The notes under the pieces were generated by a model. It ran no database searches, was not told where the DNA came from, and worked only from the letters and a program-made list of their open reading frames with translations. Shown here in pieces: positions 56,358 to 64,000 of a stretch of 64,000 nt of DNA. Source of the DNA: Plasmodium coatneyi (Eukaryota; Apicomplexa; Aconoidasida; Haemosporida; Plasmodiidae); the NCBI RefSeq assembly GCF_001680005.1, contig NC_033563.1, positions 1,674,001 through 1,738,000 on the forward strand. The letters are read 5' to 3'. The number at the start of each line of letters is the position of its first letter. Positions within the stretch are counted from its first letter, which is position 1. The position numbers and the translations under genes are program-made.

Positions 56358-58129
56358 CAACTAGTATGCCGCTAAAAAGTTTCTTTTTTTTTTTTTTTTT
56401 TTTTTTTTGTTGATGGTGTGAATAACCAAGTGAACAGTGCACCTATTAGAAGGGTGATAAACCTTTCTACATGTAAGGGCGTTTTGATGTACCGCAAAAT
56501 GTACAACTTTTTTTTTTTTTTCACTCCTTTAAAATAAAAAAAATGGATGTAAGGCTGCCACAAGTGCGTTCTGGCTCGTAGTAAACAAATCTGCGCACAG
56601 ACATGCAGCAAAGTCGGCATGAATTATGCCATACCATTTGCCATTTCTATTTCGAAAGGTTTCATTAGACAGCAAAGGAATAAACTAATCCGTTTAGGAA
56701 ACCCCTCAACGGAAATAACAACAACAAACTGATGTCGTCTGAAAAGGTCCTCAAATGGACGTTCCCATTCTTGATAAGTTGAGCAACTTGTTTTTACTTA
56801 TACATTCTACCATGAGAATGATCTTGTTGCAAAATGAATGGGTCAACTGCGCAACTTTTCTTTATTGCAAATGGTCCAGTGTACAAGTTGGCACAGTCCC
56901 ATAAAAAATTTCTTCCACTGGGTGTGACGTAGGATGTCCTCCCAATGTGTGTATGTACACGTGAAAAAAAAAAAAAAAAAAAAATTCACATTTTCTTGGT
57001 AACATGCATTTGTTTCTTCCCTTTTGGAAATAGCTTAAGGAATGGAGTACCTACGGGAGGACATAGGGGTGAAGGGGCTTCTTGTCGTAACTTTCCCTGT
57101 GCCATGTTTGCCCCCTTTTTCAGGTTCCTTTAAATAAATCCTCCTCAGTGGGATCACCCCCTTGCAGCATAGTGGAACTCCGTTATGGAATAGGTGAAGC
57201 GGTGCTGTCATCCCAGTGTGCACCTCCAAACAGGAACGCATATTTTCTTTCAAAGCCCATGTGCCGTCTGCTTCTCAATGTGAGGATGTCTACCGATCTG
57301 ACAGTTGCACACATAAGTAATCCACTCACATCGTTAATAAGATTTTTTTCCAGTGAACTGGGATCCATCTTGCTGTGGACCTTTTTTAAATGTGGTTCTG
57401 TGTGCAGCATGTAGTTATATTTTGCAAGACAGAGCACAAGTTGAGGAAGGACAAATATTTTTTTTTTTCCTACACAAGTGTCTGGGGAAATGCGTTCCAT
57501 TTGTTACCATCATATTTTTGATACATCACCTTTTTTTTTTTTTTTTTTTTTTTTTTAATTCTATGCTGAGCGCAACAAAGACAACTCTTTTGAGTGGCAC
57601 TTTCCGAGCCCGTTATGAGTACGTTCTATTTTATGCATCCCAACGTTGTCCACGTGGCTGTGCAGTAGTGTAGCATGCTGACAATGCGCTAATGTGATAA
57701 TGTGCTCAGTTATGCTCTCTTCTTAAAAGCTTAGACTTAGCTCATATTCACGACGCGAAGTTGGAGTTTTCCAATTTATGAGTTTCTTTAATAGAAGCCC
57801 CCATTTGGTGCGTCCACGAGGGTAGTATCGCCTAAGTACACACACCGAAATTTGTTCTTCCCTTTTTCCCTTCTTTTTCCATGCCCAATTTTGAGCATCA
57901 CTAATTGTCCATTCATGCACGTTTAGGCTTCCCATATGAGTCTACACATTTTTACTTTTGTGCAGAAAAGAAGAGGAAAATATATCTACTCTGTTGGTGA
58001 GACATTATAATTCTTTTTTTTTCCCCGTTTGGAACATTTGCGAAGTAGTTGCATAAGGTTGCATCTGATTAGACGTGGAATTCTTCCCCCCATTGTTGTG
58101 CGACATCCCCCCAGATTGGACTTCCCCAA
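56358..58129. other. 1.8-kb intergenic region
   Basis: Between the NOT gene and the next plus-strand gene. It contains T26 (56383-56408), A20 at about 56963-56982 and T23 at about 57534-57556. A CCCCCATTTGGTG word lies at 57798. There is no coding region I can support. Confidence 0.65.
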
Positions 58130-59845
58130 ATGAGGAGGTCATCCAAAAGTTCGGGTGCGGTGCACAAGAAGGGGGAAATTGGTTTGGGGTCGTCCAACGC
58201 GTCGAAGCGGCCCGACCCAATGAAGAAACACAAACAAAATGGGAAAAGCGGCCAGGTAGGACAAAGCAAGCACCGTAATGAAACCAAACAGACAGTGTTG
58301 ACCAAGCCGGATAAGCCCACCAAATCAAAGCAATCGCCCCCGCCGAGGCGACCTGGAGAAGGGCCTCCACAAAAAGATAACCACCCAGGGGGAAATAAAA
58401 ACACGAAGAAGGATTCCCCAAATGATGTAATCATTATAAATAAAATGGAAGCTGCCAATAGGGAAAGGATTAAGAGAGAAGGAGGAGGGTGTTTTCTATG
58501 TCTTTGCTGTGGAAACAATGATGATGATATTCTGAATGAACTCATTTTAGAGGATGAACGGGGAAGGGAAGAGGCAGAGCGAGAAAAAAAGAGAAAAGAA
58601 CAGGAGGAAGAAGAAGAGAGAGAAAGGGCAAAGGAAAGGGAACGACTGAGCATGCTGGAGGAGGAAGACATAATGAAGCGTCTACTCGAAGCAGCCGCAG
58701 AAGGGAAAACAGAAGAAGAGAAGAAAAAAGTTGAACAACTGGACAAACCAAAGGAACAAGTAAAAAGAGGTTCCCGTCTAATAATAAAAGATTTGAAGCC
58801 TAAATTGCTGCAGAAGAAAAAACCCAAGTTTAGTTTCCTTGGAGCAGCAGCAGCCCCTCCCCCTCCTGAGGCCTCAGCCTGTGTTGGACCTCCACCGGAA
58901 GTTAAATCAACAACCGTGCGAGTAAGAGAGGGAATCTATTTAATATATAGTGAGGAAAACAACGGACAGCTAGAATTGCATTATTCTAAACAACCCATAA
59001 AAGGCAGAGGAGTATTAGCCTATATATTTTCGAGTACCATCCCAGACTTTTATTTTATGAAAAACAACATGAAGCAGATTTTACTAAAAGACGTTGCGAA
59101 GATAATGCAGAGTATTTACGTCAATGATTTAAAGCCTTACTACGAATGTGTGATAAATTTCATAAAAATGAAAAAAAAATTCAACGGCGTTTTATACTTG
59201 TTACCTGCCTTCAATGCTCAGCCCCCTCCAAAACTGGACGTCATTTTTTTTGATTCCAAGGAGAAGAAGGTATGGGCGGAGGGGACTTCACCTAAACTGA
59301 GTTCTGCTAAGACAGATGCTCCATTAGGTTTTTCTTAGAGTGTCATTTGTATAAATGGCGTGGACAAAAGTGCGCAGCTCCTTTAGGGGGGGTTCCCATA
59401 TTTTGTTGCTTCGAAATGGGTTATTCATCACACCAGACGGTGGAGTCGAAAAAGAAAAAAAAAAAAAATTATGTACATTGCGTGTGTGCCTAAAAAATGA
59501 TGAGAAATTTATCCTTTCCTTTTGATCCTTCGATGAGTCCATTTTGTAACAGCTCCTTATCAGAGTTGTGTGTTTTTATCCCCATGTTATGAGCTCCGAT
59601 GGGGTGCATATTTGCTCTTTTTCTCCACCTTTAATATTTTGGAAGTCCGTTTTTTTTGTACTTTACTACACCCGTGCTTATTTCCCCCTTCGCAGCTGCA
59701 CTATGCCCCCATGGAAAAAGAGATCGAATTCAAGGGCAACTTCATTTTCGTCATTCAGAAGGGGCTCCCAATATTCAAGGAGGAAATCGAGACGGAGAAG
59801 CTCTGCTCCTACGTGTGCAGCTTCGGGGCGTTTCAGGACATCTAG
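58130..59845 (+). CDS. Conserved-type protein with Cys cluster and coiled coil, function unknown
   Basis: Two exons, 58130-59269 and 59696-59845, phase-0 GT-AG; 429 aa. Three parts are visible. (1) A basic, disordered N-terminus (1-115) rich in Lys, Ser, Pro and Asn. (2) A hydrophobic Cys patch GGGCFLCLCCGN (Cys121, 124, 126, 127), followed by a Glu/Arg/Lys coiled coil to about residue 210. Such Cys patches are often palmitoylated, so membrane anchoring is possible. (3) An Ala/Pro hinge and then a folded C-terminal domain of about 170 residues: REGIYLIYSEENNGQLELHY, VLAYIFSSTIPDFYFMKNN, FNGVLYLLPAFN, and after splicing DSKEKKLHYAPMEKEIEFKG and NFIFVIQKGLPIFKEEI. I recognise no family. The spliced exon continues the domain sensibly and ends at FQDI. 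Confidence 0.8.
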
Positions 59846-60383
59846 TGGGGAATGCCCACAGGGCGAGGTGTTGCTCACCAAGATCGCACTGTTGCACCAG
59901 TTGAGCAGCGAAATATATAAGGTTCATAGTCATTTTATTAAATGTACATTTTTTTTTTTTTTTTTTTTCCTACCGGGCCCCTCTGTATACGCCTCCTACA
60001 TTTGTAACGTCACCAAAAAGGTGATAACCCCCCTTTTGCAATGTACTCTGTCTTTCAATTGGTTTTCCATTTCGTCACAAGGATGCTTTCTGTGCGGGGC
60101 AGATGGTATTCCCCCTTTTGAGAGAAGCGCCAAACCTCCATATACTGGCACTTCTCCTATAGATAGCCTTCTCGGAAGGTACCCAAATGAAGTTGTTTTT
60201 AAAAAGGAAGTTCTAATGTTACGTGAACGGATGGGGGGGGTCCCTGGTTAGTCCCCCTCCTAGACGTTAAAATGACACAAAAAAAAAAAAAAAATGGTGC
60301 AAAAGGTTGAAGAAGTGATGCCCAGATGGTGGTGTAGATGGCGCGTGGGTGATCCATAACCGCGAGCAGAAGTGCTTCGCTGC
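59846..60383. other. Convergent intergenic region
   Basis: 538 bases between two convergent genes, with T19 (59950-59968) and A17 (60278-60294). I see no gene. Confidence 0.65.
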
Positions 60384-62030
60384 TTAGAATTCGTACTGGT
60401 CGTCCACATGACTATAATCATCGACGTAGTTGTAGGCGTCCATCTGTTCCGGGGTCAGTTTGCTCTTCCTTTTAAGTCTGAGTTTTCTATTGAAGGTGCG
60501 CAGCTGGTCGATGCGAATCTTCTGTCCCTCCTGGAGAGCATCCCCAAATTCCTCTCCGAATTTTTTATTCGTCCAAAGAGGTTTATATAGGTTTACCAAA
60601 GCAGGGAATTGGTTCCTCTGTTTTTGCAACTCATAGCATTGGTACCTGTCTTCCACTGGATCTTCACTAGACTGGTGTGACCTACCTTCTCCCCTTATTT
60701 CCGTCATGTAGTAATGGTACATTTCAGCCATCTCCGAAATGGACATATTTTTTGAGTACGTTTCATGTCTTTGTTTAACAGGGTAAATACACATATTAAG
60801 TACGACCGTTTTGTTTTTTATTTCTTCGTCGGAGCAATTGTGGTTCCCCCCTCCGACGTAATCTATGGGTTCATGTCTATCGAGGTAGTAAGTAATATAA
60901 TCTGGATCTCCACTTGGATTCAATAAATGATCAAGAATAATTTCTTTGGCTCTTAACAATGCGTGTTCATTAATCAGTTTGATTTGCTTGGAGGGGTACC
61001 TCCTTTTAGCGGATAATCCGAAAAGTTCCATTTTTATTTTGTCAATTATTCGGGTGTCCCTCTCACTGTCTTCCTTCTTGTTCTCATCATGCCACTGCAG
61101 AATTAGTTTTTTGGTTTGCCTATAATATTTTATGCGTGACCAATTGGGATCTTCATAATACCCTGCGAAAAATCCCCTGGCGGCGAGTTCCCATTCGATC
61201 TTGGGTTCAGGTATAAACAAAGCGGGACTACTAAACCCGTATGGGATAGCATGATTTTCATGTGCCTTATGATTCCATGGGTAAATTAAATTTGTTAAAC
61301 TTCTAGACAGGACAGGATCTCTCCAAGCAGTGTTCAACTGCGTCGTTTCTTTGGATGCATTGTAGTTCCAATTCCCCCATTGGCGATGCTCTAAGTCTTC
61401 TTCCGTTTCAAGGAATGTTTGATCCTGGTTACCATCTGGAAGGAAGTCAAATCTGATTAGTTCTTCTTGGTTTATATTTCTCCATTCTACTCCATGGTCA
61501 TCATAGTATTCCATTTTATGATACCTTGGTCTGTCTACTCCTTTTTCTAACTTTAATCCTTTGCCATCGTAATTTTCTACCCCTCCTTCGATCTTCCCGC
61601 ATGGTCTCCTTACGTCCTTTTTGTGGTCTACATATGCCCACTCACTTTTTAGAAAATTATAAGATGGACTCAGCTCCTTTGTTATCGTTTCGTGAAAGGG
61701 GATGCTTATTTCCCATGGGTAGTTTTTCAGTGGGTCCTCCAAAATTTCTTTTGTCTTCTTTTCGTGCATCGATCCTTTCGGCGCTAAAATCATTTGTACT
61801 TTTGTTCTCCGCAGGGGGGTTCTCACACTCTTTCCGTTTCTGCTTCGTATCTGCGTTTTCTTCACTTGGGTGGTTATGTACTGGGGGGTGTGCATCCTAC
61901 GGGAGTGTTTCCACCCTATCGGTCGACTCATTTTAGCGCCTCCATGTGGAGTCACTTTAACCGAATGGTACCCGCAAAGGTTCGCGTGGATCACAAGCAG
62001 GAGAAGACCCGCCAGCGCGTAAATCGACAT
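60384..62030 (-). CDS. Signal-peptide-bearing protein of unknown function (548 aa), possible apicoplast target
   Basis: Single exon. The ATG at 62030 is the first real ATG of the frame and gives MSIYALAGLLLLVIHANLCG, a textbook signal peptide. The next ~70 residues are basic and nearly free of Asp/Glu (SRPIGWKHSRRMHTPQYITT, SRNGKSVRTPLRRTK). A signal peptide followed by a basic transit-like stretch is the bipartite pattern of apicoplast proteins; this is inference. The body is soluble and aromatic-rich: LKNYPWEISIPFHETITKEL, GVEWRNINQEELIRFDFLPD, GSSPALF-type loops, RYPSKQIKLINEHALLRAKE, DPDYITYYLDRHEPIDYVGG. It ends in an acidic Tyr-rich tail (NYVDDYSHVDDQYEF). There are no further membrane segments and no motif I can name. 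Confidence 0.82.
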   Translation of the reverse strand: MSIYALAGLLLLVIHANLCGYHSVKVTPHGGAKMSRPIGWKHSRRMHTPQYITTQVKKTQIRSRNGKSVRTPLRRTKVQMILAPKGSMHEKKTKEILEDPLKNYPWEISIPFHETITKELSPSYNFLKSEWAYVDHKKDVRRPCGKIEGGVENYDGKGLKLEKGVDRPRYHKMEYYDDHGVEWRNINQEELIRFDFLPDGNQDQTFLETEEDLEHRQWGNWNYNASKETTQLNTAWRDPVLSRSLTNLIYPWNHKAHENHAIPYGFSSPALFIPEPKIEWELAARGFFAGYYEDPNWSRIKYYRQTKKLILQWHDENKKEDSERDTRIIDKIKMELFGLSAKRRYPSKQIKLINEHALLRAKEIILDHLLNPSGDPDYITYYLDRHEPIDYVGGGNHNCSDEEIKNKTVVLNMCIYPVKQRHETYSKNMSISEMAEMYHYYMTEIRGEGRSHQSSEDPVEDRYQCYELQKQRNQFPALVNLYKPLWTNKKFGEEFGDALQEGQKIRIDQLRTFNRKLRLKRKSKLTPEQMDAYNYVDDYSHVDDQYEF

Positions 62031-63154
62031 GGTGTGTGAATATGCGCAGCTCACAAACTAGGGGTCAGTCCATGTAGGGCTGCGATGGGACTTTCATAAC
62101 TCACCCCCATCTTCCATTTTGACACACGTTTGGGCTTGCACACGCGGTGGTTAATTCTACCCACTTGGCTGAGAGACCCTTGCGAGAACAGTTGTTGCTT
62201 GCAAACAAGTGGGTAGCAGCGGAATGGGATACAATGTACGCTTTGTATTGGTAGTTACGCATATAACCGCTGGTAAGTAGATCTAACTGAAGAAGACTCT
62301 CCTCCACGTGGCTGCCATTTGGGGGGTAAAAGGGGGGCTCATTCATTATGTTCCTTTACACACATACGTACATGCATACTTATTTCATTTTAATTCATTT
62401 TTTTGGATGGACTACTGCTCCCCGGAAAAGCGAAGATACACTAGCATACACCCCATTGATGAAAGAACGCGCCACGGCTGGGATTTCCATTAGGGCGTTC
62501 CCCTGCACGAGGAAAAAGGAAGTGTGATCTGTCGCCCAGTTCCTGCCAAGGGTAAACATTCACATACAGCGAATATGCCTTCATCCAAAAGGGGCATTTT
62601 AAAATTGGGGAAACAAATTTCAATTAAAAAATTGGGTAACTTTTATAAGAGGCCAAAAACTAAAAATGAAGAGAAGAAGGAAGCGCTGTGAGCAGTGGGC
62701 CCAACATTATACGAACAAGCGGGAGTTAATAAGCGCATGCAGAAAAGTGACGTGTAAAGCGTTGCCCCCAGGAATGTACAGAAGGGGAAAAGAGGCATGT
62801 ACCCGGAAAGGGTGTAGCAACTTGTATACAAATTATAAAACGTAAAATCTAAGATGCGCAGAAAAAGTTGTGTGCGCTGTTCAGCCGGTGAAACGGGTAT
62901 AGAAACATGGGCATGTGTGCCTCTGCCCACGTGTATATGCAAAGCACCGACAAGCCAATTTCACCCATCAGGTGGAATGAGCAAAACGGTGACACACTCC
63001 ATGAACGGTGAAAGGAGTGACAACATGAGTAGAAAAAAGGAAAAAAAAAAAAAAGTATGCACCGCACAAATGGGGAAGCAACAAATGAACAATGTTGAGA
63101 TGGTCCAGCGGTTCCTCTTTCCCCATCGGCAGAATCACCAGGTGGCAGTATCGT
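62031..63154. other. Intergenic upstream of the signal-peptide gene
   Basis: 1.1 kb between two tandem minus-strand genes, less AT-rich than most spacers here. A13 at about 63041-63053 and CCATTTGG at 62315. The open frames (for example 62854-63177 +) overlap the 3' end of the next gene and lack homology. Confidence 0.65.
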
Positions 63155-63938
63155 TCACTCCCGCCAGTCAGTCATGAATGTGCCGTAGGTGTGGTCTTCA
63201 AATAGGAAGGACTGCTTTTCGAGGTCTTTGCGAATTTTGCTCTTTAGGATGGTGGACGTCCTGATGCAGCTGAAGATGTACTGAATTTTTTGTCCTGCGG
63301 AGGGGAAGGTGTGAAATTGTCGGATCGTGTGTGTGTGAAATTGGGGAATGCGCTACAGTAGAGAATAACCCCACGCATCGAGTCCGCTTACCAGTGAAGA
63401 AGGTTAACACGGACTTGATCACATTGAAAGTTATAACTATCTCTATAAAGTAGTTAAAGTAAACCCCCTTGGTTCCGTAAAAGTAAAAAAGGTGGTTAAG
63501 CTTCTCACTGGGAAGGATTGCAAAGGACAGAATCGCGACAAAGACATAGACGAGCAATTTGACGGAGCACCAAATGCTCAGGACATGAAAATACTTGGCG
63601 CACTTGTGTAGTTCTATCAATTTGTCATTCGAGTAAGCATGTATTCCTTGGCTTGTCAGAAGGAGTACTAAAATTGAATCCAAGAGAGAAAACGAAAGAA
63701 TACTTTTGCTCACGATATTACCATGTGACATAGAAAGAAGAAAAAATAAATTCACGAAAAACTCAAGCATATATATAAAAATGAGGATGTTCCATAATGC
63801 ATATAGAAATAATTTCGTTCTGTTTGTTTTGTAGTTTTCTATATGGATGTTTAATTTATTTAAGCCGATTCCCCATTTGTTTCTGTTGTCTTTATACGCA
63901 TCGTAGAATAGTAGTAGGTGCTCGCTGTTATCGTTCAT
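63155..63938 (-). CDS. Polytopic membrane protein, function unknown (228 aa)
   Basis: Two exons, 63938-63392 and 63294-63155, GT-AG, phase 1. The hydrophilic N-terminus (MNDNSEHLLLFYDAYKDNR) is followed by about four membrane segments: LFLYALWNILIFIYMLEFFV, ILSFSLLDSILVLLL, VKLLVYVFVAILSFAILP, and YFNYFIEIVITFNVIKSVLT. Splicing replaces an out-of-frame tail with a basic, soluble C-terminus (GQKIQYIFSCIRTSTILKSK, then SFLFEDHTYGTFMTDWRE). There is no signal peptide and no family motif I recognise. Loops are short, so it is more likely a small integral protein of an internal membrane than a large transporter. Confidence 0.8.
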
Positions 63939-64000
63939 GTTTTTTTGGGGGGGGATGAGTCAGGAGGGGTGGGGAATAGACGTCTTTGTCAGTATTCTTA
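63939..64000. other. Window edge, upstream flank
   Basis: 62 bases upstream of the membrane-protein gene, with no recognisable feature. Confidence 0.5.

Noticed and set aside
58069..58827. 252-aa minus-strand Ser/Phe-rich frame
   Set aside because: It is the complement of the Lys/Glu-rich coiled-coil gene on the plus strand, a typical shadow of GAA/AAG codons.
62031..62054. Eight-residue upstream extension of the signal-peptide protein
   Set aside because: It would have to start at GTG. The ATG at 62030 gives a clean signal peptide.
1..64000. tRNA, rRNA or snRNA genes, transposons, CRISPR arrays
   Set aside because: I looked for T-arm/anticodon-arm patterns, conserved rRNA segments, transposase or reverse-transcriptase motifs and regular spaced repeats, and found none. 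Small ncRNAs without strong primary motifs could still be present.

Overview
This window is nuclear DNA from a malaria parasite (Plasmodium), most likely of the P. vivax / P. cynomolgi / P. knowlesi group. The evidence is an ApiAP2 transcription factor, an apicomplexan RAP-domain protein, small phase-consistent GT-AG introns, very long poly(A)/poly(T) runs between genes, and Asn-rich low complexity in a genome less AT-rich than P. falciparum. From memory, the order AP2-I ... GBP2 ... ALBA3 matches P. falciparum chromosome 10 (AP2-I = PF3D7_1007700, GBP2 = PF3D7_1006800, ALBA3 = PF3D7_1006200). The number of genes I find between these anchors (eight, then five) fits that numbering. I could not check this against a database.

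Layout. 1-6154 is a long regulatory region. 6155-10249 (+) is the three-AP2 factor AP2-I. 11732-17843 holds four minus-strand genes: a small basic protein, a two-exon unknown, a NIP30/PSME3IP1-like protein, and a RING-H2 protein with Cdc48-N-like segments. 21568-26346 (+) holds a BCH/Sec14-RhoGAP-like protein and a roadblock dynein light chain. 26606-36251 (-) holds TMEM147, a DESI/PPPDE protease-like protein and the telomeric ssDNA/RNA-binding protein GBP2. 39540-40697 (-) is a ZNRD2-type zinc-ribbon protein. 42182-42763 (+) is a TXNDC9/phosducin-like thioredoxin-fold protein. 43325-44194 (-) is an unknown. 44926-59845 (+) holds a RAP protein, a six-exon predicted secreted protein, ALBA3, a NOT2/3/5-domain protein, and a Cys-cluster/coiled-coil unknown. 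60384-62030 (-) is an unknown with a signal peptide, and 63155-63938 (-) is a polytopic membrane protein.

Fifteen of the twenty genes can be assembled as single exons or as simple GT-AG models that keep frame. For TMEM147, roadblock, NOT, ALBA3, ZNRD2, RING and RhoGAP the joined exons also recover family homology across the junctions. The genes are typical housekeeping and regulatory genes and do not form an operon. A loose theme is nucleic-acid regulation (AP2-I, GBP2, ALBA3, NOT, RAP), alongside ubiquitin/SUMO-type proteolysis (RING, DESI, NIP30) and chaperone or ER insertion work (TXNDC9, TMEM147).

The most unusual points are: a PPPDE gene whose best model needs a 2-nt microexon; a RhoGAP domain that has lost all of its catalytic residues; a RING protein built on Cdc48-N-like repeats; seven GTGCAC sites upstream of AP2-I; a degenerate 10-bp tandem repeat; and a palindrome-like CCATTTGG/CCAAATGG word recurring between genes.
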